Virus record (IMG/VR): IMGVR_UViG_3300011013_000087 | Coordinates: 1 to 24,916 of that record | Reading direction: 5' to 3' (one strand) | From: a virus | DNA: 24,916 nt | Shown here: positions 14,280 to 22,331 of the stretch, in pieces | Layout: every line of letters starts with the position of its first letter | Numbering within the stretch: the first letter of the stretch is position 1 | Translations under genes and position numbers: made by a program | The notes under the pieces: model-generated | Databases searched by the model: none | Told to the model about the DNA's origin: nothing | What the model saw: the letters and a program-made list of their open reading frames with translations, nothing else

Positions 14280-14381
14280 TTAAATGCAGGGAGGAGTACA
14301 CATCGCTTTATCTACCCCATAAAATATTATGACAATGAATATTACCAGTGCCAACCCTATCCATATCCATTTGTTTTTCAT
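14280..14381 (-). CDS. 33-residue single-TM peptide
   Basis: The sequence starts MKNKWIWIGLALVIFIVIIF, a short basic N-terminus and a 17-residue hydrophobic core, and ends with a short tail holding two Cys (MCTPPCI). The ATG overlaps the TGA of the upstream coiled-coil gene (ATGA), and the TAA touches the next ATG. Such tight placement between two membrane-type genes argues for a real small gene even though it is very short and has no clear Shine-Dalgarno. It could be an inner-membrane lysis accessory. No family is recognised. Confidence 0.55.
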   Translation of the reverse strand: MKNKWIWIGLALVIFIVIIFYGVDKAMCTPPCI

Positions 14382-15124
14382 TTTGACATTCCAGACAAAG
14401 GATTTTCCAATGCCTTCCTTATTTTAGTGTCTAAATCATTTTTAAGTTGTTCTATTAACTCTCTATTTTCTTGTAGCATATTTTCTATCATTGTACGATT
14501 TTCTTTGGACAATTTATCCATCATCGCTTGTGTCTCTGCTATTTTAGTATCTAAACGATCTACCATTTTATCTCGACGCTCTTCAGAACTAGCTATTAAT
14601 CCTCTAACAATAGTTACATTATCTGAACTAACTTTATTAACATCTTCTACCGACTGCCTATTTCTTGCGTCTTGTTTTTCAAGTCGATCTTCTTGCTTAC
14701 TTAAATTATCGTTCAATTTATCTGATGTCACCTCAATATGATTGTTTAATTCAGCTACATCTTGGTTCAAATCCATCCGTAAATCGTGAAGATCAGTTTG
14801 AAGGTTTGCAGATATTTCTTTGACACTATTAATTTGTTCACGAATAACTGCCGAAGTCGCCTCGTCAACTTCTTTTAACAGGCTAAACTCTTGCTCAACC
14901 ATTTTAAGCTCTGCATTTGTCTCACTGATGTGAGATTCTACCCATCCCATGTCAGGGCTTACATATTCCTGCACGGCCTCTTTCATGTCTTCGTAATCTT
15001 TGTAAAATTCAAAAACCGCCCAAGATCCTCCGGCCAGTGTACCCATCAAAGGTAAGATCCAAATAAGCTTACCAAGCAAACCTTTGCCAGATACCTTTAC
15101 GCCACCATACTCTACTTCAGCCAT
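14378..15124 (-). CDS. Membrane-anchored long coiled-coil protein
   Basis: The protein has 248 residues. The N-terminus MAEVEYGGVKVSGKG is followed by one membrane segment (about 16-38: LIWILPLMGTLAGGSWAVFEFY). A continuous, highly charged, heptad-rich coiled coil runs from about 60 to 240 (for example EEFSLLKEV, NLQTDLHDLRMDLNQ). A type II (N-in) anchor with a periplasmic coiled coil resembles inner-membrane spanins or tail-length rod proteins. However, inner-membrane spanins are usually shorter, and the partner lipoprotein in this window lies six genes away in transcription order. It overlaps the nuclease gene by 8 nt and the 33-residue peptide by 4 nt. The start has AAGGAC at good distance. 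Role in lysis or envelope disruption is a hypothesis. Confidence 0.7.
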   Translation of the reverse strand: MAEVEYGGVKVSGKGLLGKLIWILPLMGTLAGGSWAVFEFYKDYEDMKEAVQEYVSPDMGWVESHISETNAELKMVEQEFSLLKEVDEATSAVIREQINSVKEISANLQTDLHDLRMDLNQDVAELNNHIEVTSDKLNDNLSKQEDRLEKQDARNRQSVEDVNKVSSDNVTIVRGLIASSEERRDKMVDRLDTKIAETQAMMDKLSKENRTMIENMLQENRELIEQLKNDLDTKIRKALENPLSGMSK

Positions 15125-15515
15125 TAGCTCGTGTCCTTTTAGCTTTTAAATCATCCAAACTTTTATTTTTTTGACCTCCGTCATACTCCCAAGCATAACC
15201 ACGGTAAATCATTTCTTTGTTTAGGTTTGTTTTACCTATGTACAACCAACCAAGCATTCGACCATACTTACCATCTTTTTCTGTACGAACTTTTAATCCA
15301 GAGGGTACGCCATCGTTAAGACGCCTTTCTAAAAATTCTTTAGCTTCTATACCACTTGCCTTTTCCTCTAAGTCCTTAGTTCTAGTTTCAGGTGCATCAA
15401 TGCCCGCTAACCGAACACGTTCTTTTTTTGTAAGACTAAATCCTAAATCAATTTCTATGTCTACAGTATCACCATCAACAACCTTAACAACGTTTTTTAC
15501 AGCATATTCGTACAT
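15117..15515 (-). CDS. Staphylococcal-nuclease-like (thermonuclease) protein
   Basis: The protein has 132 residues. Motifs are VVDGDTVDIEIDLG (10-25), VRLAGIDAPE (34-43) and EKDGKYGRMLGW (79-90), then NLNKEMIYRGYAWEYDGG (98-114). These match the SNase OB-fold with the catalytic residues Arg35, Glu43 and Arg86 and the calcium-binding Asp and Thr residues (Asp14, Asp16, Thr17, Asp40). Unlike the secreted enzyme it has no signal peptide, so it acts in the cytoplasm or in the virion. It would cut DNA or RNA with Ca2+; in a phage it may degrade host or competing nucleic acid, or take part in DNA processing. It overlaps the coiled-coil gene by 8 nt and has AGGAAA upstream. The family call is strong; the biological role is open. 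Confidence 0.9.
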   Translation of the reverse strand: MYEYAVKNVVKVVDGDTVDIEIDLGFSLTKKERVRLAGIDAPETRTKDLEEKASGIEAKEFLERRLNDGVPSGLKVRTEKDGKYGRMLGWLYIGKTNLNKEMIYRGYAWEYDGGQKNKSLDDLKAKRTRANG

Positions 15516-15524
15516 GTATGTTTC

Positions 15525-17228
15525 CTACTCATACTGACTGTTTATTAAACTATTCATTTTTTGACTAGAACCCACTGTTAATAAGTATGCTGCCATATTA
15601 TTGTCTGATAATACAGCATCGGGCACAGTTGCGCTAGAAAAAAATCCCGGTATATCTTTTTGTAATTTTTGAGCGCTAAAAAATGATTTAGTATCAGCTA
15701 TAACATTCATAACAATAAGAGTTTTAAGTTGGTTGGTGGTATCATACCTACCTTTATCTCCCATTTTTTTTACAATTTTAGATCCAGCTTTTTGTTTTTC
15801 TTCTTTTTTTTGTTGTTTAGTTTTAGGCTTACTTTCTTTTTTAGGTGCTACCTTTATTTCTTTTTCAGGCTCTTCTTTTACTTCTTCTGGTTCTTCTTTA
15901 GGCTCTTCTTTTACTTCTTCTTTAGGCTCTTCTTTAACCTCTTCTGATTCTTCTTTTACTTCCTCTGTCTCCTCTTGAGGTTCATCCACCGTTTCTTCTA
16001 CAGGCTCTTCCACCGTTTCAGGCTCCGTATTGTTTTCCGAAACAGTTTCTACAGGCTCTGGTTCGGGCTCTACCGCAGCTACCTCTACTTCCTCTACAGG
16101 GGCCTCAACCTCAATATCAGGTTCCACATTAGTGTCTGGAGAGGGCATTAGATCCATTTCCATTTCCATCTCAACTTCCACCACGGTAATTGGAGTGTCC
16201 ATCGTAATTTCTGGTAAATCAAACTCTATGTCCATGTCAGGTATGTCCATGTCAAAATCTAATTCTAAATCTAATTCTAACTCCACAGTATCATATGAAA
16301 CATCATCTATACCCCCGTCATCGATAGGTTCTAATGTAAATCCTCCGTCAGGCTGTTCAACCATGTCATTATTATTAAATATTTCTTCTACTATATCTAT
16401 TTCAACCTCTGTTGCATCGCTATGTAGATAAACGTATTCTTCTACCGTTGTTATCGTTTGTTGTACGATTTGGCTTACAACATTGTAGATTACATTAATT
16501 GTTACGTCGTCAAAGACAGGACCAACGGCTAAATTAATGTCTCTGCCACCCACCTCAACGATAAGTGTTGTAAGACTATCTGCAAAGTCAAATCCACCAG
16601 AATACGCTGCATAGCCACTATTTACACCTGCTGCGGAAAGAACATCTGTTCCCGCAAACTTAACCGTAGACCCGTCTTTACCCGTTATATGCATGTAAAT
16701 ACTGTCACTAGAATCTTGTTTGTCTACTTTAATTGTGTAGTTTGTACGACCGCCTTTTTCTATACTTAGATTAGAAATATTAACTGTTTGTATAAACGTA
16801 GTACCCATGCCACTGACACCCATCGCAGAAGTATTGTTTCCCGACCCTGTTATCATAGCGCACCTATCTGGACCAAGTTCCCCACAAGAGTTACCCGTAG
16901 GCATACTAGCTGGACCCTGCCCTCCCCAATCACTGTCCATATCACCTTCTTTAGAAGAGGATACAAAACCTGATTCCGAAGACAGTATGTCTCCAGAATC
17001 TTCGTTAATAACTGTGTCAGTAGTTGTCGTAGTAGTAGTGACAGTTGTGGTAAGTTCACCAACACCATCATTTTCTTTAGTAACCTCTATACTTTCAACA
17101 ACCGTTTCAATAACGACGGGGTCACACAATCCTACTGTTCCAGTAGGGCAAACATCATTGGCACTAGAGTAAGAGAAGGAACCCAAGTATCCCAAGAGGA
17201 GTAGCCCATACTTTAACTTTTTCTCCAT
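15525..17228 (-). CDS. Exported protein with long acidic low-complexity region
   Basis: The protein has 567 residues. Residues 1-23 (MEKKLKYGLLLLGYLGSFSY, then SSA) form a signal peptide. Residues 60-71 are a Thr run. Residues about 95-275 are a beta-rich domain beginning KEGDMDSDWGGQGPASMPTG, with YTIKVDKQDSSDSIYMHITG and LIVEVGGRDINLAVGP. Residues 316-360 alternate acidic and hydrophobic residues (LDLELDFDMDIPDMDIEFDL). Residues 369-462 are E/P/V/K low complexity with EEVKEEPKEE repeats. Residues 463-490 are K/Q-rich, and a compact C-terminal domain covers 490-567. AAGGAT lies 7 nt before the ATG. I recall the beta domain from marine phages, with no known function. It could be a periplasmic or surface effector, or a virion protein. 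It overlaps the preceding gene by 65 nt. Confidence 0.75.
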   Translation of the reverse strand: MEKKLKYGLLLLGYLGSFSYSSANDVCPTGTVGLCDPVVIETVVESIEVTKENDGVGELTTTVTTTTTTTDTVINEDSGDILSSESGFVSSSKEGDMDSDWGGQGPASMPTGNSCGELGPDRCAMITGSGNNTSAMGVSGMGTTFIQTVNISNLSIEKGGRTNYTIKVDKQDSSDSIYMHITGKDGSTVKFAGTDVLSAAGVNSGYAAYSGGFDFADSLTTLIVEVGGRDINLAVGPVFDDVTINVIYNVVSQIVQQTITTVEEYVYLHSDATEVEIDIVEEIFNNNDMVEQPDGGFTLEPIDDGGIDDVSYDTVELELDLELDFDMDIPDMDIEFDLPEITMDTPITVVEVEMEMEMDLMPSPDTNVEPDIEVEAPVEEVEVAAVEPEPEPVETVSENNTEPETVEEPVEETVDEPQEETEEVKEESEEVKEEPKEEVKEEPKEEPEEVKEEPEKEIKVAPKKESKPKTKQQKKEEKQKAGSKIVKKMGDKGRYDTTNQLKTLIVMNVIADTKSFFSAQKLQKDIPGFFSSATVPDAVLSDNNMAAYLLTVGSSQKMNSLINSQYE

Positions 17229-17865
17229 TTAACGATCCTTTTTTAGATCTAGCTTCTTTTCTAGCTTTCTTTTTATCAGCTCTAGCTTTTTCTCTAGCTT
17301 CTTTAGCAGCTTTTTCTCTAGCAGCTTTTATTTCAGCTTCTTTTTCCCTATCTTCTTTAGCTTTTTTTCTTGCAGCTTCTATATTTTCTTTTGCAATAAT
17401 TTTTCCAATTTCAGAGTTTAACGGTATTAACTCTTCGTTCTTTTTCCAAGAAGCCTTTGCATCGTCTCCAATAAAACCCATAAACGGACAAGGAGTACCT
17501 GCCATCCACATGGAATCAAATACTCTTGGATCTCCACAAAGCGTCGAAACCGCTGCCACTTTCATACCCATTGCAAATAAAGAACGCGATAACTTTAACC
17601 TTTCACAGTTCTCATCACTAATGGTAACACCCGTTGCCACACCTAATATTTGTGTTTGCACACTCGCTGCCGCTGCCGACTTACACACATCATTATTACT
17701 TACCACAACGGATGGTGCATTTGCCGTAGGAACGCTTTTATCTGTTACAACAGTAGATGAAACCGTGTTTGTTTCTGCTTCCGCAGGACCGTTTAAAACA
17801 ATGTATGCTATCATTACAAAAGCAAAGAAAACCATTATATATGCTAAGATTTTTTTTAAATTCAT
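17164..17865 (-). CDS. Exported protein with charged helix and C-terminal membrane segment
   Basis: With the ATG at 17865 the protein has 233 residues. Residues 1-30 (MNLKKILAYIMVFFAFVMIA, then YIVLNGPAEA) are a signal peptide or membrane anchor with a possible A-E-A cleavage site. Cys 61, 87, 110 and 126 fit an oxidising compartment. Residues 100-135 contain the conserved-looking GMKVAAVSTLCGDPR and AGTPCPFMGFIGDDAK. Residues 155-210 are a Lys/Glu/Ala/Arg single-alpha-helix or coiled coil. Residues 219-233 are hydrophobic (VWATPLGILGFLLLL). I chose this start because it overlaps the lipoprotein stop (ATGA); ATGs at 17874 and 17883 are also possible, the latter with AGGAAAA. An N-terminal anchor, periplasmic helix and C-terminal anchor hint at a spanin-like role, which is unproven. 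Confidence 0.7.
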   Translation of the reverse strand: MNLKKILAYIMVFFAFVMIAYIVLNGPAEAETNTVSSTVVTDKSVPTANAPSVVVSNNDVCKSAAAASVQTQILGVATGVTISDENCERLKLSRSLFAMGMKVAAVSTLCGDPRVFDSMWMAGTPCPFMGFIGDDAKASWKKNEELIPLNSEIGKIIAKENIEAARKKAKEDREKEAEIKAAREKAAKEAREKARADKKKARKEARSKKGSLNGEKVKVWATPLGILGFLLLL

Positions 17866-18008
17866 TTTGCGCCCCATGTGCATAATTTTCCTATTGAAAG
17901 AGCTTCGCCGCCACAATTAAAATTGCTACAGCCAGACAAAAACACTGCCAACACAAAAAAAACAAACAAAATCGGCAACGTTTTCCAGTATATAGTATCT
18001 TTAGGCAT
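17862..18008 (-). CDS. Small lipoprotein (possible outer-membrane spanin)
   Basis: The protein has 48 residues. A lysine-containing n-region (MPKDTIYWKT) is followed by a hydrophobic segment LPILFVFFVLAVF and a lipobox, LSGC, at residues 24-27 (FLSG|C27). Mature protein would be 22 residues with three Cys (27, 32, 43). Length and lipobox are typical of small phage Rz1-like outer-membrane spanins, although the Pro-rich region common in Rz1 is absent. Its TGA overlaps the ATG of the next gene (ATGA), so the lipoprotein and the charged-helix protein are translated together and may be partners. It is only 2 bp from the preceding gene. Confidence 0.7.
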   Translation of the reverse strand: MPKDTIYWKTLPILFVFFVLAVFLSGCSNFNCGGEALSIGKLCTWGAK

Positions 18009-18010
18009 AT

Positions 18011-18223
18011 CTAAAATATACCTCGAAACCTCTGTGGTCGAGCTTTTCTACTAAAATCTGTTGTAATACCCGCACCATAACCTTTTTCAACTAAACCGCC
18101 TTGGTTATACTTAGCTTGAGAATAGGCTATTGCTGCGGCCTGTTTCGCTGGATATCCTTCTCGACGTAACTTACCTATGTTATCACTAATTACGTCAGTA
18201 CTTTTACCCTTTTTTAAGGGCAT
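18011..18223 (-). CDS. Small conserved phage protein with KGKS motif
   Basis: The protein has 70 residues. The N-terminus [19 protein letters not shown] followed by [17 protein letters not shown] is the conserved core of a small phage protein I have seen widely (similar to DUF6496-type sequences, from memory). The second half is Gly-rich and basic ([20 protein letters not shown]). It probably forms a helix-turn-helix-like pair of helices around residues 8-40. GGGAG lies upstream of the ATG, and the gene is 3 bp after the previous stop. Function is unknown; location right after the portal suggests a structural or assembly protein or packaged factor. Confidence 0.7.
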   Translation of the reverse strand: MPLKKGKSTDVISDNIGKLRREGYPAKQAAAIAYSQAKYNQGGLVEKGYGAGITTDFSRKARPQRFRGIF

Positions 18224-18421
18224 CTAGCACTCCCAGTATCCGCCACCTTTAGTAGCCGCACCCATACCTCGCACAGTTCCGCGAGTCATCTTCATCGGTA
18301 TCTTGGCTTCGGCTGTCTTCCCATATGGAATACGGCCCTGATTATCAATCTGAGCGTAAGGAACAGCTTTAGGTGGATTAGCTGGCGGTGTTCCGTTAAC
18401 CGCGATCTTTCTATCTTTCAT
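18224..18421 (-). CDS. Small conserved phage protein next to portal
   Basis: The protein has 65 residues and is basic, with a Pro/Ala/Asn-rich first half (TPPANPPKAVPYAQID) and a Gly/Met-rich ending MRGM-type segment, TRGTVRGMGAATKGGGYWEC. The GAATKGGG-x-x-x-C ending recurs in small marine phage proteins next to portal genes as far as I recall. AGAGGAAAA precedes the ATG, and the stop overlaps neither neighbour but abuts the next gene. No enzymatic motif is visible. Likely part of the head assembly operon; function is unknown. Confidence 0.65.
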   Translation of the reverse strand: MKDRKIAVNGTPPANPPKAVPYAQIDNQGRIPYGKTAEAKIPMKMTRGTVRGMGAATKGGGYWEC

Positions 18422-18423
18422 AT

Positions 18424-20856
18424 CTATTTTCCTCTTTGTTTAAGTAATTCCCGTTCCATAGATGAATCTATGCGGGCCTTTGTTTGACGTTCTTGCGCCG
18501 CCAATCTCTGGTCAAACTGACGATCACGCATCGCCAAGCTCTGTGCATCAAGTTGTATCTTAGCCGCGTCCACTTCAGCATCCTTCTGTTCAGACTGAGC
18601 GCGAATCTGCAACTCTTTCTCTTTAAGCTGTACCAACGGATCAGGACCCTCTTGACCTTCACCCGATATCTGAGCCGATAACTGCTTAACCGTCTGCATA
18701 CCCTGCGCGACAATCTGAGCAATCATTGCTTCCATAGCCATTGGGTCTTGGGCCGTGGCCCCCTGTTGCTGCATCTGTGCCTGCGCTTGCTCAGTCGCCT
18801 CTATCTTAATATGCTCCAAAACATGCTTTTGTAACGCCATCGCAACAGGCGGTAAACTACCCACCATCGCTGACGTTCCAAAGACTAAGTGTGCCATAAT
18901 GTGCGCCTGATGATCCTGACCCTCAAACGCCGTTAACTGCAACATGTCTAACGCATCAATATTCTCTTGTGCAGGGTCCGTGGGCACAGGATCAGTGTCA
19001 GGAACCGCAACCATTATACGGTCTATATCCGTTACACCCAACGCTTCGTACATATCCCTATATACCTCGTGCATATTATGTAACTGAGGCGCCGCCGCAG
19101 CTAACTGCATTTTAGACTGCGCTAACAAAATACGCTGGGATTGACTAAACACATTCGGATTTGACACAGGAATAACATCTACCCTGTCATCAAAATCACT
19201 CGCCATAATACTCGAATTGTCACCCGCGACAGAATATGGATACTCCTGCGGTAAACTCTCCGACATAACCCGCGCAAGTATCTTAAACTCAACACGCATC
19301 GCATAATGCAATCTCTTATGTACAGCCGACATGACCCGCGAGCCTTGTTCCAACATCGCCATAGTGGTTCCAACAGCAGCTTGGTCATTGCCATCGCCAA
19401 CCTTCATATCGGTTATCGTAGCAAATCTCTGTCCAGCTTGAACCACAAAACCTAGTAAATTAAACAAGGTTGCGTCTGGACCCTTAAATGGCAGCGGCAT
19501 AAGGCTGTCACGAATAGCCCCTCCGGGAGCATCCACATCGCGGAACTCACCGGGCTGAAGCGGATCATCGTCGTCTCTGATCCGTAGTCCGCGGGCCTTG
19601 AAACCCGCTGGGAGGTTGGACAACGTACCAGCGTCAATTAACTGCCTCAGTGCCGCCGTGGCGGTTCGTGACAACCCGCCAATAGTGTGTATTAAACCCA
19701 ATCCATAAAACCCAAATCCCGGTAAAAACTTGTAGTGTACAAAATATTGTATCTTACGTTTTTTCTCATCATCTTCGAGATAATTACGCCGTATTGCTAA
19801 AACTTGCCCATTATCTTGCGATATTGTGACAACATAAGGAACCTTAATCCCCGTCTCTTCGCCATCTTCGTCCCTGTCTTCATAACCCTCTAAATCCAAA
19901 TCAACGTGACACTCAAGTATCGTACAGTCATAATCAATATCATTAGGTTCAAAACCCTCGATCTTTGACGCTTGTTCGCTGACTTCACTTAATTCTGCCT
20001 GAGAAGGTATAACCTCCTCGTCTAAATAAAATCCAGATACTTGTTTTTTGCGTAAATCGTTCAACGACATGCGTATGACTTGCGTAATATTAGGACATGT
20101 ATCCAAATCCGATGTTTCATACGGTACAACAAGGTTCTCCGCAGGCACAAATTTACTTACCGCACGACACAACGTCTCGTCATAATACACTTTCTTAAAG
20201 GTACTTCCCGCCAACGGTAAGTAAAACAACATCTGATCCATGTCAGGAGTGTAATCCTCCATAACATTTGTAATGTAATAATTCATAAACTGCTTGACAC
20301 GTTGCGATTGTGCCACTTTTTCCACAGTTTCCTGCCCCATAACCTGCGTTTTTACAGGTCCACTAGGAGGTAATAACTCATTAAACGCCTGTGCTTGGAA
20401 TTGTGTCGCTGCTTCCGCCAGTAACGGATGAGTTACACCAGAGGCTCCACGAAAAGGCTCCGTCCGTTCCGTATGCGTAAATCCTAGTAGTTCTAATCCA
20501 TTAGCATAAGTGTCTTCCCACTCCTGCCGACTAGACTTATTGGCATCATATTCACCCAATAAATCACTCGATATCCTACCTAACTCACGATCTGGTATCT
20601 CTTCGGCAAGATTCATATAAAAATCACCCCCCATACCACGGGCATCAGAAGGTTCAAAATCTACTGTAACACTACCATCCTCATCAGAGGTTATCTCAAT
20701 ATTATCTACATTCTCCGCTTCTACCATAGCCAAAACGTTGTTCTGACTATCGGGAAGCTCTACCTCAAGCTCCGCTCTTAGATCTTCTTCATCCAACTGA
20801 GAAGGAACCCCAGTATCCATCAAACTTGTAAAACCTCTGTTCTCTTTTTCAGCCAT
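18424..20856 (-). CDS. Portal protein (short-tailed phage type)
   Basis: The protein has 810 residues. An acidic N-terminal region (1-100, EEDLRAELEVELPD and DGSVTVDFEPSDARG) is followed by the portal core: RTEPFRGASGVTHPLLAEAA, FQAQAFNELLPPSGPVKTQV, YITNVMEDYTPDMDQMLFYL, then KKVYYDETL, VPAENLVVPYE and, later, AALRQLIDAGTLSNLPAGFK. The C-terminus (from about 700) is Gln/Ala-rich helix (QAQAQMQQQGATAQ) typical of a barrel-like extension. The size and motifs match portal proteins of P22/SU10-like podoviruses found in marine phages. It forms the dodecameric DNA entry vertex. A strong Shine-Dalgarno, TAGGAGG, precedes the start, 14 bp after TerL. Identity is well supported. Confidence 0.88.
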   Translation of the reverse strand: MAEKENRGFTSLMDTGVPSQLDEEDLRAELEVELPDSQNNVLAMVEAENVDNIEITSDEDGSVTVDFEPSDARGMGGDFYMNLAEEIPDRELGRISSDLLGEYDANKSSRQEWEDTYANGLELLGFTHTERTEPFRGASGVTHPLLAEAATQFQAQAFNELLPPSGPVKTQVMGQETVEKVAQSQRVKQFMNYYITNVMEDYTPDMDQMLFYLPLAGSTFKKVYYDETLCRAVSKFVPAENLVVPYETSDLDTCPNITQVIRMSLNDLRKKQVSGFYLDEEVIPSQAELSEVSEQASKIEGFEPNDIDYDCTILECHVDLDLEGYEDRDEDGEETGIKVPYVVTISQDNGQVLAIRRNYLEDDEKKRKIQYFVHYKFLPGFGFYGLGLIHTIGGLSRTATAALRQLIDAGTLSNLPAGFKARGLRIRDDDDPLQPGEFRDVDAPGGAIRDSLMPLPFKGPDATLFNLLGFVVQAGQRFATITDMKVGDGNDQAAVGTTMAMLEQGSRVMSAVHKRLHYAMRVEFKILARVMSESLPQEYPYSVAGDNSSIMASDFDDRVDVIPVSNPNVFSQSQRILLAQSKMQLAAAAPQLHNMHEVYRDMYEALGVTDIDRIMVAVPDTDPVPTDPAQENIDALDMLQLTAFEGQDHQAHIMAHLVFGTSAMVGSLPPVAMALQKHVLEHIKIEATEQAQAQMQQQGATAQDPMAMEAMIAQIVAQGMQTVKQLSAQISGEGQEGPDPLVQLKEKELQIRAQSEQKDAEVDAAKIQLDAQSLAMRDRQFDQRLAAQERQTKARIDSSMERELLKQRGK

Positions 20857-20870
20857 AAAGACCTCCTAAC

Positions 20871-22331
20871 CTAATAGTATACTCGTACTGTAGCAGAGTT
20901 TTCTTCATTTTCCCAGTCATCTGTTGGTAATTGTACAAAATTACCCTGCCTGTATCTCATTAACGCCTGCGTCATGCTATCTACTAAATCATCATATTCA
21001 CCGTTTGGGAAGGCCGCAACCTCTTCTATTAACTCATCTGCAAACGTTTTATCGGGAGCCCACACCATCCCCGCTTCAAATAACGGCGAAACAGAGTGGA
21101 CTCGCGAAACCTTATCATTACCCCTGCTTGGAGTAAAGTTAACTACAGGTATTCCTACATTACGCAACTCGTGCGTCAAGGGCATACCACTCGCCTTGGC
21201 CTCTATAATTACCGTGTCGGGGTCCCAAAACTTGTACTCCTCTAACGCAATTGCTTTTAACTCAGGAAAATCCCATCTACCCTTCTTGCTGTCAAGTAAA
21301 ATTAAATTAGGACCCATACCATCCACAGGATAAAACACACCCCATGTCGTAATCGCAGAATAATCCGCAGTCTCCTTCTTACTAAACGCCGTATCATAAC
21401 TCTGGATCACATACTCTAAACTAGGGACAACCTCCTTTTCCCACATCTGCCACCACTCACGACGAATAATCGCATTCTCCTCACCCGTCGGATTCTGCTG
21501 GTACTGTGCATTCCACTTACTCGGAGGAATCGACGCCTTAACAGATATTAAATCATCCAAAGACCAATACTCAGGCCAACACGGAGTATCATCGTCAAAC
21601 AAAGCAGGTAATTCAACAATCTCCCATTGATCCGCTAAAGGATCTTTAGCCATCGCCCGTATCAACTGACCCGTCATATCTTTCTCAGACCAGCGCGTTT
21701 GTACCAAAACAATACTCCCACCCGGCTGGAGCCTCTGTCGGGGGCCCCCAGTGTACCAATCCCACGCATCATCAAACCCAGTGTTCGACATCGCCGTCTG
21801 CTCCGAATGCGGATCATCAATAATTACTAAATCACCACCACGACCCGCTAAGTTCGAGCCAACACCAACCGCATAGTACATCCCACCAGCACTCGTGTCC
21901 CACCGACCAGACGCCTTGCTGTCCGCAGCTAACTTAACATCAGGAAAAACTTCACGATACTCGTCAGCATCTAAAAGGTTCTTCGTCTTCCGTCCAAAGC
22001 CAACAGCTAACTCAGTCGTGTGCGTCGCCTGAATAATCTTCATCTTCGGGTTCTTGCCCATCATCCACGCAGGAAACAAATAAGACGCAAACTCACTCTT
22101 CGTGTGCCGCGGAGCCATGTTGATAATCAATCTCTTTAACTCGCCGCTCGCGACACGTTCTAACTTTTCTGCGATTATTCTATGATGTCTTCCTGCAATA
22201 AAATCAGGCCACATAGTTTTTACAAATGTTAAAAATTTTTCTTGGCAAGCTTCGTTCTTTTCAAGCTGCGCGAGCCTCAACTGAAGCTTCAAGGCTTTAT
22301 CTTCATAGGCTAAGTTTTGTGCGGCTACCAT
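20871..22331 (-). CDS. terL: Terminase large subunit
   Basis: With the ATG at 22331 the protein has 486 residues. AGGGA lies 5 nt upstream of this ATG, whereas a start 16 codons earlier has no ribosome site. The ATPase domain has a Walker A-like APRHTKSE (73-80), a Walker B LVIIDDP (168-174) and a coupling motif QTRWSEKDMTG (211-221). The nuclease domain has SYDTAFSKKETADYS (Asp313), VIIEAKASG and DDLVDSM acidic positions that chelate metal. This is the motor and endonuclease that cuts and packages phage DNA through the portal encoded next. No small terminase is visible upstream in this window; it may be a diverged gene or encoded elsewhere. Confidence 0.95.
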   Translation of the reverse strand: MVAAQNLAYEDKALKLQLRLAQLEKNEACQEKFLTFVKTMWPDFIAGRHHRIIAEKLERVASGELKRLIINMAPRHTKSEFASYLFPAWMMGKNPKMKIIQATHTTELAVGFGRKTKNLLDADEYREVFPDVKLAADSKASGRWDTSAGGMYYAVGVGSNLAGRGGDLVIIDDPHSEQTAMSNTGFDDAWDWYTGGPRQRLQPGGSIVLVQTRWSEKDMTGQLIRAMAKDPLADQWEIVELPALFDDDTPCWPEYWSLDDLISVKASIPPSKWNAQYQQNPTGEENAIIRREWWQMWEKEVVPSLEYVIQSYDTAFSKKETADYSAITTWGVFYPVDGMGPNLILLDSKKGRWDFPELKAIALEEYKFWDPDTVIIEAKASGMPLTHELRNVGIPVVNFTPSRGNDKVSRVHSVSPLFEAGMVWAPDKTFADELIEEVAAFPNGEYDDLVDSMTQALMRYRQGNFVQLPTDDWENEENSATVRVYY

